Below the pieces are notes generated by a model. The model saw only the letters and a program-made list of their open reading frames with translations. It was not told the DNA's origin and searched no databases. 44,091 bases of DNA from an uncultured Clostridia bacterium (GTDB taxonomy: Bacteria > Bacillota > Clostridia > TANB77 > CAG-508), in assembly GCA_944387495.1 (NCBI GenBank), contig CALXFD010000018.1, positions 1 to 44,091 of the forward strand, read 5' to 3'. The number at the start of each line of letters is the position of its first letter. Position 1 is the first letter of the stretch. Position numbers and translations under genes: made by a program. Positions 34,251 through 44,018 of this stretch are shown piece after piece.

Positions 34251-34745
34251 TTATTTCTTGGTAAATATTACTTGATATACCCTTCCTGTCTCAGTGCTTA
34301 AAGAAACTTTTACATTATAAAGTGGCATATTAACATTATTTTTTAAATAATTATCTACTTGCTGTTTTATTCTATTATTATTTGCATTTGCCAAGTCCTG
34401 TGTGTTTGAGTTTGCTCCACCTTCTATGCAAGTTCCATCTAATACCACTGAAATATAATTATCTTTACCGTCTGTCACGCTATTTCTCTTCGTCAATTCA
34501 TATTCTTGGTTATTTTGTGTTGCAAGGTTTGCAAGTGAAACAGCATCATATATTGTAACATCTGTTTTTCCTTCATATTGTGTAAATTGGCTATTAAAAT
34601 TGTTTATTTGATCTTGTTCAACACTATCATGGATTTGTGCAGATGTTCCTCCAAAATTCATAAATAGAAATACTGCTAATGACAAAATCATTAATCCTAA
34701 TAAGACACCTGCTGCTATTAATAGTGCTTTTGAAGCATTTTCCAT
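34251..34745 (-). CDS. MENA-type pilin-like protein (2)
   Basis: A 164-residue protein starting MENASKALLIAAGVLLGLMI, helix about 8-30, then NNFNSQFTQYEGKTDVTIYD and L-A-N-L-A-T-Q-N-N, the shared outer-domain unit. It ends VSLSTETGRVYQVIFTKK. It begins three bases after the preceding gene, so translation is probably coupled. ATG 34745 follows AGGAG. It is probably one of the structural subunits. Confidence 0.7.
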   Translation of the reverse strand: MENASKALLIAAGVLLGLMILSLAVFLFMNFGGTSAQIHDSVEQDQINNFNSQFTQYEGKTDVTIYDAVSLANLATQNNQEYELTKRNSVTDGKDNYISVVLDGTCIEGGANSNTQDLANANNNRIKQQVDNYLKNNVNMPLYNVKVSLSTETGRVYQVIFTKK

Positions 34746-34748
34746 ATA

Positions 34749-35480
34749 TTAATCTCCTATCCTCGTCGCTTTAAATGACATTGATATTATTCTTCCTGTA
34801 TTTAAATCTCTTTGAGTATTTCCTTTTGAGTCAAAATATGTTCTTTTAAATTGCGTATATTCATAATATACTAATATATCTTCATACATTTGTTCTAAAT
34901 CATAATTTGTTGCAGAAACTGGTAACCAATAATTTCTATCTATTTCAGCAACTTTTTCAGAATAGCTTAATGAACTATTATTGTAAATGTCCATAAATTT
35001 AGATATATCACTAACCAATTTTTCAATATATTTTTTCTGATACCTTGCTTCTATTTGCTGTGGCTTAGTTACAATTTCTGTTAAATCATCTTGTGTATAA
35101 TTATGCTTTTTTATTAATAGATTATTTCCATCAGTTTCATACCTCAATTTTGAAAGTATGTCTTCTCCATTATTATCATTTCTTATTTCTACATCTATTT
35201 TCATTTCTGTAAATTCTAAGCCTTCACCTGGTGCTGTTTTTCTATTGTTGTAATCTATTATTCTATTCATTAATGACAACATGTCTGTGCCTCTTAAATC
35301 CGCCCTATCATATGTGTAAAATTGATTATTAAAAGCTGTTAATTGCTGTTGCTCTTTTGATACTTCTGATTTATTTTGATAATCTGAAAGCCCATTCAGC
35401 ATTAGTAAGAATGCACCAATTACTATTAGTGCCATTAAAACGCCTGCTGCCATTAATAATGCTTTTGATGCATTCTCCAT
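34749..35480 (-). CDS. MENA-type pilin-like protein (1)
   Basis: A 243-residue protein that starts MENASKALLMAAGVLMALIV, with a helix at about 8-30. The shared unit (TAFNNQFYTYDRADLRGTDM, S-L-M-N-R-I-I-D-Y-N-N) follows, then a long extra region with several Tyr-rich stretches and the end GRIISMSFKATRIGD. It is the first pilin-like gene after the TadB-TadC fusion, separated by 14 bp. ATG 35480 follows AAAGGAG. It is the largest of the family and could be a tip or adaptor subunit; this is a guess. Confidence 0.7.
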   Translation of the reverse strand: MENASKALLMAAGVLMALIVIGAFLLMLNGLSDYQNKSEVSKEQQQLTAFNNQFYTYDRADLRGTDMLSLMNRIIDYNNRKTAPGEGLEFTEMKIDVEIRNDNNGEDILSKLRYETDGNNLLIKKHNYTQDDLTEIVTKPQQIEARYQKKYIEKLVSDISKFMDIYNNSSLSYSEKVAEIDRNYWLPVSATNYDLEQMYEDILVYYEYTQFKRTYFDSKGNTQRDLNTGRIISMSFKATRIGD

Positions 35481-35494
35481 TACATTTCACTCCT

Positions 35495-37573
35495 TTACAC
35501 TGTTTGTGCTGTCATTGATGCAAATGAACTTGACATAGCTGTTAATCCTATAAATACTAATGGTATTATTAAATATCCCACAAACATACATACCATTGGT
35601 GCAAAACCTATTGCTTTTCCTATCATACCTTTTCTCTTGATTAGTCTATCATTTGATTCTTTTCTCTTTTCCTGGTAGTAATCTCTTTCTGAATCTAATT
35701 CATCAAATGCATCTCTAATTGGTATTTTTTCTACTGCTGCTTGTAAGCTTTCTATAATTCTTACAAGTGGCATATAGCTTACTTCTTCTTTCATTTCTTC
35801 TAATGCTTCCCATGCACCTGCTTCATAGTTATTAACACATTTTGATATTGGTCCTTTAAAGATATTTGCATATCTTTCTAGCCATTCTAGGATTATTTCA
35901 ACATTAACCCTTTCTATTCTCATAAGCATTAATATAATTGTTTGGAATTGCATTACTTCGTCTTCCATTTCTATTTGCCTCATTTTTGCTTGGAACATTA
36001 GTAGCCATAATGGTGCCATATATCCAATTATTGCAAATACAAATGCTAATAAGAATTCAAACCATTTTAAATATTCACTATTTACTATTTGTAGTTTATC
36101 ATAAATTCTTTTAACCGCAACTTCAATTTCATCATCTTCTGCTTCTTCATAATAATCTAGTCTTTCTACTGCTATTTGTATTTCTGCTTCTGTTGTATCT
36201 AGTTTTCCTCTAAATTGATTTAAAATTATATTATCTTGCTCTGTTATTTCCATTGCTTTTTCTTTATCTTTTTCATCTAAATCACCAATTATATCATAAT
36301 TCGTTGTTGGTTCTGTATAAACATAGTCTATTGCTAATTGGTGTAGATATATAAATACTATCAATGATACTACACACGTCACAACTGCTAAACATATTCT
36401 GTTTATGTATAGCCACTCTATTTTTAAGTGTGAAGCTGCATCTTTTAACAATTGTTTTATTTTTCTATATTCTTTTGTTCCATCTTTTGGCATAAATAAA
36501 TCTACAAATTTTTTAATTATTTTTTTCTTATATAATTTTGCCTGCCATGGATTTTCTGTGTTTTTTGTATTTATTCCTGTTGAACCATTATCTTTTAATC
36601 TTCTTACTAACACATATGAAATAAATGTTAGTATTAATATTAAAATTTGTACTATCATTCCTGGTTTTCCATTATACCAACTTTCTGTAAATGAGAAGTT
36701 TGATATTGACCAGTTTTTTAATGGTTCTAGTAATAATACTGGTGCAATTGAAATTACTGATAAACTTTGGAATACATAATTTAATTTATCTCTTTTTAAT
36801 ATTTCCAATTGCATTTCTTTTGTAATATTATTTATATTTTTTAAGTATAATGATGCACCATCTACTTTTCTATCTCCAAATTCTTTTGTCAAATAAGATA
36901 TTCCCGCAAATTCTTTTAGATATATATTTGGTGCTATATCATAGTATTTTTCAAGTTCTGTTTCTGGGTCATCTGAAATTAATATTTCATATATTTTTTC
37001 TCCTTGTCTTGAAATACTCATTTCGTCATCTTGCGATACTTGATATATGGCCTCTTCAACCATATTAAATTCATGATACGCATGACGTATTTCTGAGAAA
37101 AAGTCTAATTGTTCTTTTAATAAATTTGAATCTTTTTTATCAACTGAGCCATCTATTAATGTATCTATCATGAATAATTCAAATATTAACAATATAAACA
37201 TTACTAAATAATTACTACTAGTTATAATTATTGTAATTATTATTGTAGGAATTACTATTGCAAGTGCCTTTGTCAATATCTTTGATGAATCACGTCTTGT
37301 TGCATATTCATCATCTATATTAATAATTTCTAATCTTCTTCTAAGTTTTAATATATATCTTTTTAAAAATGGTACTCTAACATACATTATGTATAGCTTT
37401 TGATATAATATCTCTGCTGAAAATGATTTTTCTTTTGTTCCTTGTTGTAATTTTTTTATTTGCCTATATTCAGATTTTTGCATTTTCTTTGAAAGTATAT
37501 AATATGCTATACCTAGGATTAAAAGTAATCCTACTGAACCACCCATTATGTAAAATATTATTTGGTTAGACAC
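35495..37573 (-). CDS. TadB-TadC-like platform protein fusion
   Basis: A 692-residue membrane protein. It carries two T2SSF-like modules, each a cytoplasmic helical region followed by membrane helices. The first is at about 130-300 (QLDFFSEIRHAYHEFNMVEE), the second at about 540-692 (QTIILMLMRIERVNVEIILE, then I-R-D-A-F-D-E-L-D-S-E-R-D). There are about seven membrane segments. In normal Tad systems TadB and TadC are separate proteins that form the inner-membrane platform on which TadA works; here they appear to be one chain. It is downstream of the ATPase gene. The start at 37573 is open to choice; MSNQIIFYIMGG is accepted. Confidence 0.75.
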   Translation of the reverse strand: MSNQIIFYIMGGSVGLLLILGIAYYILSKKMQKSEYRQIKKLQQGTKEKSFSAEILYQKLYIMYVRVPFLKRYILKLRRRLEIINIDDEYATRRDSSKILTKALAIVIPTIIITIIITSSNYLVMFILLIFELFMIDTLIDGSVDKKDSNLLKEQLDFFSEIRHAYHEFNMVEEAIYQVSQDDEMSISRQGEKIYEILISDDPETELEKYYDIAPNIYLKEFAGISYLTKEFGDRKVDGASLYLKNINNITKEMQLEILKRDKLNYVFQSLSVISIAPVLLLEPLKNWSISNFSFTESWYNGKPGMIVQILILILTFISYVLVRRLKDNGSTGINTKNTENPWQAKLYKKKIIKKFVDLFMPKDGTKEYRKIKQLLKDAASHLKIEWLYINRICLAVVTCVVSLIVFIYLHQLAIDYVYTEPTTNYDIIGDLDEKDKEKAMEITEQDNIILNQFRGKLDTTEAEIQIAVERLDYYEEAEDDEIEVAVKRIYDKLQIVNSEYLKWFEFLLAFVFAIIGYMAPLWLLMFQAKMRQIEMEDEVMQFQTIILMLMRIERVNVEIILEWLERYANIFKGPISKCVNNYEAGAWEALEEMKEEVSYMPLVRIIESLQAAVEKIPIRDAFDELDSERDYYQEKRKESNDRLIKRKGMIGKAIGFAPMVCMFVGYLIIPLVFIGLTAMSSSFASMTAQTV

Positions 37574-37608
37574 TTAAAATAGCACCTCCTTTTGTTTTAG
37601 AGTTTAGT

Positions 37609-39561
37609 TTACACATTTGTTTTTGGTTTTCTCCCTCTTTTTGGTTTTTCTTCTACTTCTGCATTTACTTGTACTGTTTGTTTATTTCCCCAATGTCTTT
37701 CTATAAATCTATCAAATGCTTCTGCATCAGTTTCATCCATATTATTTCTCATATCTTTGATATTTTCATCTGTAATTGGGTTTGTTATTACATATTCTCC
37801 ATCTATATATTCTAGTATGTTTCTATATGTATATAATTGTTTGTCTGTTGATTTTGTAAAATAATGTGTTGCATTATCGAAAAATTTATCAAATTTTCCT
37901 TCTAATGTTTTTTCTTTTCTATGGTCAAATGTATACTCGTTTTTACTTTCTACTGGTATACATTCTGTTATTCTTTCTATATATCTTTTTCCTCTAAAAT
38001 CTTTTACTTGGTGTATGTCAAAGTTAAGTACTTGTACAACTTGCTCTTCTGCTGTTTTTTCATCTGTGAATACTCCTGTTCTTAACATTGAGTTTCTTAG
38101 AGCTGTTACTAAGTTTGGAAATGTTTTAGCATGGTGTGTAAACAATGTGAACTTTGATGCAACCTGTGCTGCTTGTATCATCCAAGATGCTACGGGGTCT
38201 GTTGCAACCTCACCTATGATGTTTACAGAACCGTCAGTTTTCTTTTGAACGTCCAAACCTTCTTGTCCTGATATTGTATCTGTTTCACGGAATGTAAGTA
38301 TATTTCTTGTTGGATATATTTTTCTTAAATGTAACTCGAATGCTGTTTCTTGAACCCTTATGTTCATTGTTTCATATATGTTTTCTATCATACCCATTAA
38401 AAGTGTTGTTTTACCAGAACCTTGCTCACCAGTGATTGCTGTGATTCTTGCTCCTTTTACTAAGAATTTAAGTAATTCTATTGCATCTTCTTTTCCTGGG
38501 TCTCTTACTAATTGTTCTAGTGTTGCTCTTTTTACGTCGAATTTTCTTACGAAGAATGCCCATGTTTCTGAGAAACTTGGTCTTACAACAACAACACGAG
38601 AACCATCTTTCATTTCATTTATTTTATAACCATTTGTATCTGATAATTGTCCTGGGTTATTGTATTTATATATATTTTGACATACTCTTTTTAATTCTGC
38701 TTCTGTTCCAAATGATAAGAATGCTAATCTTATTGATTTACCTTGGAAAAATATCCAAATACTATCACATGCTCTTGGAACTTTATGTTCTGCTATTTGG
38801 TCTAAATAATCTCCATCTGTTTGTGCAACTTGGCTTAAAAAGCTTTCTGGTAAACCTGATACACCACCAGAAACTCCATCTATGTTCATATCTCTTACTT
38901 CATCTATTGAGCTATATCCTTTATAATGTTGATATATTCTTTGTACAACTATTGATAATTTATCTGCAAATGATAAAGTAATATTTTCTTTTTCATATAT
39001 ATCTTCTATTTCTTGCTCTGTTATAACATATGAAGGTTTTGTTTCGCCTTCTACATATTTTAATTCGGCTAAATTGTATTTTTTGATTAATTCTGTTAAT
39101 GCTTCATATCCAAATTCTTTTTTGTATACATATATTAATATATCAAATTTGTCCTGTGCTGTTAAAAGTGATGGTATATCAAATGGGATTGCTTTTGATA
39201 TATTTGTTTCATCTACACCATATTCTTGTGCTAATAAATCATATATCAATTCTTTAACATATTTTTTATCATTAACATCACCATATGTACATCCTTTTAA
39301 TGCCTTTTTTAATTCATATTTCTTATTTTTTCTTCTCTTTAACTCTTCTTCTGAAAGACCTATATCATATAAATTAACTTTTGTAATTTCATCTAGTCTT
39401 CTTTTAACAAAGTCTCTCATTACATCTAATGTATATGTTTTATCATCTACATTAATAGTTTCTTCTACTTGTTCATTTTTCTTTTTCCTAGAGATATAAT
39501 AAATTATAAACATTGCTGCACATATTACAAGTATAGATAAAATTATATTTGTTATTGTCAT
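37609..39561 (-). CDS. TadA/CpaF-type secretion ATPase with N-terminal membrane helix
   Basis: A 650-residue protein. It begins with a membrane helix (TITNIILSILVICAAMFIIYYI, split by no charge, residues 2-23), unusual because TadA/CpaF is normally soluble. The secretion-ATPase core has Walker A GEQGSGKTTLL, the Walker B-like VNIIGEVAT, and the His-box FTHHAKTF. A long C-terminal extension ends in a basic tail, PKRGRKPKT. It powers assembly of the pilus or secretion complex. ATG 39561 has AAGGAGC upstream. It is flanked by tadZ-like and platform genes, as in tad operons. Confidence 0.85.
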   Translation of the reverse strand: MTITNIILSILVICAAMFIIYYISRKKKNEQVEETINVDDKTYTLDVMRDFVKRRLDEITKVNLYDIGLSEEELKRRKNKKYELKKALKGCTYGDVNDKKYVKELIYDLLAQEYGVDETNISKAIPFDIPSLLTAQDKFDILIYVYKKEFGYEALTELIKKYNLAELKYVEGETKPSYVITEQEIEDIYEKENITLSFADKLSIVVQRIYQHYKGYSSIDEVRDMNIDGVSGGVSGLPESFLSQVAQTDGDYLDQIAEHKVPRACDSIWIFFQGKSIRLAFLSFGTEAELKRVCQNIYKYNNPGQLSDTNGYKINEMKDGSRVVVVRPSFSETWAFFVRKFDVKRATLEQLVRDPGKEDAIELLKFLVKGARITAITGEQGSGKTTLLMGMIENIYETMNIRVQETAFELHLRKIYPTRNILTFRETDTISGQEGLDVQKKTDGSVNIIGEVATDPVASWMIQAAQVASKFTLFTHHAKTFPNLVTALRNSMLRTGVFTDEKTAEEQVVQVLNFDIHQVKDFRGKRYIERITECIPVESKNEYTFDHRKEKTLEGKFDKFFDNATHYFTKSTDKQLYTYRNILEYIDGEYVITNPITDENIKDMRNNMDETDAEAFDRFIERHWGNKQTVQVNAEVEEKPKRGRKPKTNV

Positions 39562-39580
39562 TTCTAAGAGCTCCTTTCTT

Positions 39581-40429
39581 TTACAGTTTCATTTGTAAAT
39601 CCTGCAATCTATATATTATATTGTCTGCTGCTCTTTTTACTTCTGATATAAAAAATGCATTTCTATCTTCTGAATCTACTGCTTTTCTAAATCTTAAAAA
39701 TAAATCTGGCACACCTGCTTCTTCTGTTGCTTCAAAATATAGTGTATTGTATGGTATAGTTAATATTTCATTTCTTTCTCCTAAATACCTTGAAATATTT
39801 TTTACATTATATTTAGAAAATTTATCAAATCTACCAATTAATAATAATGCTTTTTTTGTTCTAAACATTTGATTTTCATTTTTTAAATCTATAAATTTAT
39901 TTAAGCTTTTTAGTCTTTGACTCATGTTTACAACTACTATATCTGAATCATGTATTATTGTTTTTCTAGTTTCTAAATCTATATTAAAGTCTAAGTCTAC
40001 AAATACTAAATCATAATATTGGTTTGCAGTTTTTATTATCTCTGGATATATTTTTTCTATTTCGTGCATTTCTGACATTTCTGTTTCTTTTGGTTCATAT
40101 CCAATCAAAAATTCCAGTCTATCCTTAAATACTACTCTTGTATAATTTGTTATTATGTCAGGTGATATTTTATTACTTCTAATTATTCTTGATAAGCCAC
40201 CTACACCATTTTGAACTTCAAGCCCTGCATTTGGTCCAAAAATTCCTAAATTTCTTTTTTTCTTTTTTTGTTCCCAAAAACATGACTTAAAACTGTCTTC
40301 TCTGTCTGTTGTCGATATTACTAGAATTCTATAATTATGTTCAATTGCCATATGTGTAGCTATTGCCGCTATTGACATTGTTTTACCTGTTTGTTCTTTT
40401 ACAGTATTATAAAAAGTCACAATAGACAT
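39581..40429 (-). CDS. TadZ/CpaE-like MinD-family ATPase
   Basis: A 282-residue protein of the ParA/MinD fold. It has Walker A EQTGKT near the start (VTFYNTVKEQTGKTMSI), a Walker B-type region YDLVFVDLDFNID and a later VVVNMSQ strand. TadZ proteins mark the pole and recruit the Tad complex. It starts three bases after its paralogue 40433-41131, so the two are probably translated together. Confidence 0.8.
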   Translation of the reverse strand: MSIVTFYNTVKEQTGKTMSIAAIATHMAIEHNYRILVISTTDREDSFKSCFWEQKKKKRNLGIFGPNAGLEVQNGVGGLSRIIRSNKISPDIITNYTRVVFKDRLEFLIGYEPKETEMSEMHEIEKIYPEIIKTANQYYDLVFVDLDFNIDLETRKTIIHDSDIVVVNMSQRLKSLNKFIDLKNENQMFRTKKALLLIGRFDKFSKYNVKNISRYLGERNEILTIPYNTLYFEATEEAGVPDLFLRFRKAVDSEDRNAFFISEVKRAADNIIYRLQDLQMKL

Positions 40430-40432
40430 GTT

Positions 40433-41131
40433 TTATACTCCTCTTTCTATGTTTTTTACAGCTTTACGTATTTGATTTTCGCTAACATCTTTTAAGATTT
40501 CTTCTACAATAAATATCATACTGTCTTTATATTGTGTGCTTAATCTTTTAAATTTTATTTTTGCAACTCTTTGGTTTTCTGCAAGTACTGTTAAATCCCC
40601 ATTTTCAACCGGGAAATATATTCTATAATCATTCCATACTACTTTATATCCTAATGATAAGAAGTTTAAATAGTCATCTTCTTCTTTTATCATATCCTTA
40701 GAATATAATATTTTTGTTAATGACATTGGTTGTTTTAATCCACTTAGTATTTCTAATCCTTTTTTTAATGAAAACATGTCAAATGCTGTAACAAAATAAT
40801 TTTTCTCTGCTTCCATCAATCCAAAGTTTTCAATACAACTTTCCGCATCTGCGTCAACAAGCATTATGTCATATGGTAATTCGTCTTTTGGTGCTATTCC
40901 CAAATATTCTTTAATTTCATCTGGGTGTGAAAATCCAACTGCCACATCTATATCTTCAAAGTCTGTAACATATTTAATAGTAGGATTTATAACAGGTACG
41001 ACATATTTTGCTTTTTGGTTAATTGTTGAATCTACAAGGATTACTTTTTTACCCATTACTGTCAAAATTTTTGAAATATTTAATAATAAATCTGTTTTGT
41101 CATATGCTCCTATAAATCCTACTTTTTTCAT
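40433..41131 (-). CDS. TadZ-like MinD-family protein lacking Walker A
   Basis: A 232-residue protein with MinD-like strands (KKVGFIGAYDKTDLLLNISK; YDIMLVDADAESCIE), but the P-loop position reads GAYDKTD without the usual glycines and lysine pair, so ATP binding is doubtful. It may be a structural partner of the intact paralogue downstream, as receiver-like or degenerate domains are in some CpaE proteins. ATG 41131 has AAAGGAAAG upstream. Confidence 0.75.
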   Translation of the reverse strand: MKKVGFIGAYDKTDLLLNISKILTVMGKKVILVDSTINQKAKYVVPVINPTIKYVTDFEDIDVAVGFSHPDEIKEYLGIAPKDELPYDIMLVDADAESCIENFGLMEAEKNYFVTAFDMFSLKKGLEILSGLKQPMSLTKILYSKDMIKEEDDYLNFLSLGYKVVWNDYRIYFPVENGDLTVLAENQRVAKIKFKRLSTQYKDSMIFIVEEILKDVSENQIRKAVKNIERGV

Positions 41132-41149
41132 ATTTTACTTTCCTTTCTC

Positions 41150-42286
41150 TTAATTTGTAGTATTTGTTGTGTTTGTTGTACCTGTTGCTGATGTGTCTGT
41201 TGTAGTTGTTGCAGTTAATCCTTCTAAATAATCTTGTCTGCTTGTTTGTGAATTTGTAATACTTTCTTCCATTTTTTGTTGTAAATTAGTATCTGCTTGA
41301 TCTCCTGCTTGTGATAAAGCTGAGTTTACAACATTATTTCTTTGGTCTACATTATATCTTGCATATAATGCTGTTCTTGCTTCTTCTACTATATTTGGGT
41401 TTGAATTTATTAATGCCATAACATCTTGATTTACTGGATATGTTGTTCCTGCTGCTTGTTGCATTCCTGGTTCTGTATATCTATTTACATATAATTTTGC
41501 ACCAGTTACTTTATATGCTTCTACTATTGCATTACTTAATAATAATGTTTCACCTTCTGTTAAGTTTACAGATATTGTATCTGTTGAAGGAACTCCTGCT
41601 ATATCTGGTATTGTAACTTCTTTTTTAGATACTACTATGTAGTCAACACCACTAGGTAATAATAATCTTATATCTATATAATCACCTGTTGTTAAGTCTG
41701 TTGGTAATACAAGCATATTATATTCTTGTTTTCTTGTGTCATCTGTTGTTACATCATCACCTTTTGCAATTAAATCTGTTGTGATTACTGTATTTGCTTT
41801 TAAATCAACTTTTGCAACTAATGGTACTGTTGTTAATTCTACATATTCTTTATCATCTTCATCTCCAACATAATATGTACCTGGCTGTGCTTCTTCTTCA
41901 TGTAATTCTAATTTTTCTCCATCTCTTTGTAAATATAAAGTTGCTGTGCCGTCACTTGCATATTCAGTTGTTACATCATTTCCTTCTTTATCTTTTAATG
42001 AGTAATTTTCTATTATGCTTAAATCACTTGTTGCATTTGATGGAACTGTATTTCTATTTACTTCTTGCTCCACATACATATCATTTGTAATTACTTGTCC
42101 TGATTTTACATCTTGACTTAATGTATATACTGTGGTCATTGAAAGTTTCTCTTGGTTTTCCTCTTTTTTCATATTTGTTAATTGTAATACTAAGAATGCT
42201 ATAACTAAACCTGTTATTATCAACATCACGAACATTCCTAATAAAAATGAATTTCTTGCTTTTCTTTGCATTGGATTTGTAGCCAT
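41150..42286 (-). CDS. CpaB/RcpC-like SAF-domain protein
   Basis: A 378-residue protein. A membrane helix at about 13-35 (LGMFVMLIITGLVIAFLVLQ) is followed by SAF-type units: DVKSGQVITNDMYVEQEV, and later VDLKANTVITTDLIAKGD. It ends in a Thr/Asn-rich tail (TATTTTDTSATGTTNTTN). CpaB/RcpC proteins bind wall polymers and tether the Tad machine. It is first in the operon. ATG 42286 follows GGGAGG; the in-frame GTG 42289 adds one residue. Its 5' flank holds the operon promoter. Confidence 0.8.
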   Translation of the reverse strand: MATNPMQRKARNSFLLGMFVMLIITGLVIAFLVLQLTNMKKEENQEKLSMTTVYTLSQDVKSGQVITNDMYVEQEVNRNTVPSNATSDLSIIENYSLKDKEGNDVTTEYASDGTATLYLQRDGEKLELHEEEAQPGTYYVGDEDDKEYVELTTVPLVAKVDLKANTVITTDLIAKGDDVTTDDTRKQEYNMLVLPTDLTTGDYIDIRLLLPSGVDYIVVSKKEVTIPDIAGVPSTDTISVNLTEGETLLLSNAIVEAYKVTGAKLYVNRYTEPGMQQAAGTTYPVNQDVMALINSNPNIVEEARTALYARYNVDQRNNVVNSALSQAGDQADTNLQQKMEESITNSQTSRQDYLEGLTATTTTDTSATGTTNTTNTTN

Positions 42287-42347
42287 CACAAATTCCTCCC
42301 TTTTTATATATTTTATTTTATTTTTTTACAAAATAACCATCTATTTT

Positions 42348-42376
42348 ATTTTACATCAAACTAGTTTTAAAATCAA
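42348..42376 (-). promoter_or_regulatory. Probable sigma-A promoter of the Tad-like operon
   Basis: TTGATT (42376-42371), 17-nt spacer, TAAAAT (42353-42348), about 60 bases before the first start codon. Confidence 0.55.
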
Positions 42377-42487
42377 TCAATGTTTATATATGTAATTAAA
42401 AATTAATATTTTTGTAATATATTTGTAATATATGCCATTTAATGTCTAATTCATACTTTATTTAATACTCAAATTAAGTTAAAAATA

Positions 42488-42535
42488 AAACTGTGGAATA
42501 AATTATACGCTGTATTTTATTCACAGTTTTTATAA
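42488..42535 (-). terminator. Terminator of the HAD hydrolase gene
   Basis: AAAACTGTG...CACAGTTTT stem with an AATAAA/TTTATT extension and T-run on the minus strand, about 20 bases after the stop. Confidence 0.8.
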
Positions 42536-42553
42536 AAGTATATATAATTCTTT

Positions 42554-43426
42554 TTATAGACAGTACTTTTCTAATGCAAATGCTACTCCATCTTCATTAT
42601 TAGTTTTTGTAACAAAATCACTTATTTCTATCACAACCGGTGTACTTCCTTCTATTGCTATACCTATTCCTGCATTTTCAAGCATTTTTTTGTCATTTAT
42701 ATTATCCCCAATAGCTATAACTTCATTTTTTGTAATATTCATTTTTTTCATTAAAAATTCAATGGCATCCCACTTATCAACATTTTTCAATGAAATTTCA
42801 GTATAATAGTATTCTATCGGAATATCTTCTGTTCCTTGTCTTATTACTTTTCTAGACATATGTAGTACATCTAACACTTCTATATTATCAATTTGTCTTA
42901 ATTTGCGTATAATTGAATTAAAAATAGTTTTACTTTCATCACATACTGTAACTTTTAAAAATTTTTCTTCATCCATGTTTGAAATATATTCATACATATT
43001 TTCAACAATATTTATATGTGTTTTTTTATTTTCTTCTTTTTTTAGATTTTCTTTATGATAATATAATACATTGTATTTTAGTGCTTTTGCTAATATTGTT
43101 TTATCTGTATATACATTATATGATATACTGTTTTGTTCACATATGTTTATAATTTCTAAAATCTTTTGCTTATTCATGTATTTTTCATATATTACTTCAT
43201 CTTTTTGGATATCATATATTAATGCACCATTTCCTGCAATAAAATATTTATTACTTCCTATTTCTTTTGCAATTGTTTTTATTGAATCTATTGGTCTTCC
43301 AGACGCTATTATTATTTCTGTTCCTTTATCTATACATTCTTTTATTACTTGTTTTGTTTTATCAGTTACTATTCCATAACTATTTAACATCGTCCCATCT
43401 AAATCTATTGCGACTAATTTATACAT
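42554..43426 (-). CDS. Cof-type HAD-family phosphatase
   Basis: A 290-residue hydrolase. It has the nucleophile motif AIDLDGTML at residues 5-13, motif II ASGRP near 39, and motif III/IV Lys and GDNINDKKML near 240. A C2 cap lies between the core halves. Members dephosphorylate small sugar phosphates or flavin-type substrates; the substrate here cannot be told. ATG 43426 follows GAGGTG; the GTG at 43435 overlaps that site and is unlikely. It stands alone, with its own terminator. Confidence 0.9.
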   Translation of the reverse strand: MYKLVAIDLDGTMLNSYGIVTDKTKQVIKECIDKGTEIIIASGRPIDSIKTIAKEIGSNKYFIAGNGALIYDIQKDEVIYEKYMNKQKILEIINICEQNSISYNVYTDKTILAKALKYNVLYYHKENLKKEENKKTHINIVENMYEYISNMDEEKFLKVTVCDESKTIFNSIIRKLRQIDNIEVLDVLHMSRKVIRQGTEDIPIEYYYTEISLKNVDKWDAIEFLMKKMNITKNEVIAIGDNINDKKMLENAGIGIAIEGSTPVVIEISDFVTKTNNEDGVAFALEKYCL

Positions 43427-43712
43427 TTTTTTCACCTCGATATATTATTATATATTTTTCTTTTAGTTCTTGTCAATATAATTTTTCGTCTATTTTTTGT
43501 TTTATTTGCCTTTTACTTTTTTGTATTAAATATATAAATTTTAGCATACTAATATTAAAATGCTATTTTAATACATTTTTTTAAATTTTATATTTAAAAA
43601 TATTATAAATTAACAAAAATTACCTGTTTATTTTTCAGAATATTGCAGATGATAGTATTAGAAAAAGCAATAGTTTTTTCTTAAAATGTATATACACGGA
43701 GGTGAAAAAACG

Positions 43713-43910
43713 ATGGCAAACAATAGTAACAAAAAATTAGTTCCAGAAGCTATGAACGCTTTAGATAAATTCAAATATGAAGTAGCTAGTGAAGTTGGTG
43801 TTAATTTAAAAGATGGTTACAACGGAGATATCTCAGCTAAAGATGCTGGTAAAATAGGTGGTAACATGGTTAGAAAATTAATACAACAAGCTGAACAACA
43901 AATGAGATAG
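43713..43910 (+). CDS. Alpha/beta-type small acid-soluble spore protein
   Basis: A 65-residue protein that coats spore DNA and protects it from UV damage; it is degraded at germination. It has the germination-protease site region FKYEVASEVGV at residues 19-29 and the second conserved block GGNMVRKLIQQAE. ATG 43713 follows GGAGGTG; the open frame to 43686 adds nine unlikely residues. The usual sigma-G promoter is not clearly seen upstream. Confidence 0.92.
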   Translation: MANNSNKKLVPEAMNALDKFKYEVASEVGVNLKDGYNGDISAKDAGKIGGNMVRKLIQQAEQQMR

Positions 43911-43961
43911 TTTTTATTAAACTATTTTTAGGCAGAAAGTTAAATTTTGCTTTTATTACAT

Positions 43962-43988
43962 AAAGGCAGGATTTGATTTCCTGCCTTT
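43962..43988 (+). terminator. Terminator of the SASP gene
   Basis: AAAGGCAGGA/TCCTGCCTTT, ten-base perfect stem, with T/C-rich sequence after it, about 50 bases past the stop. Confidence 0.85.
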
Positions 43989-44018
43989 CTCTATTATATG
44001 TTCTACCTACTAGCTATT

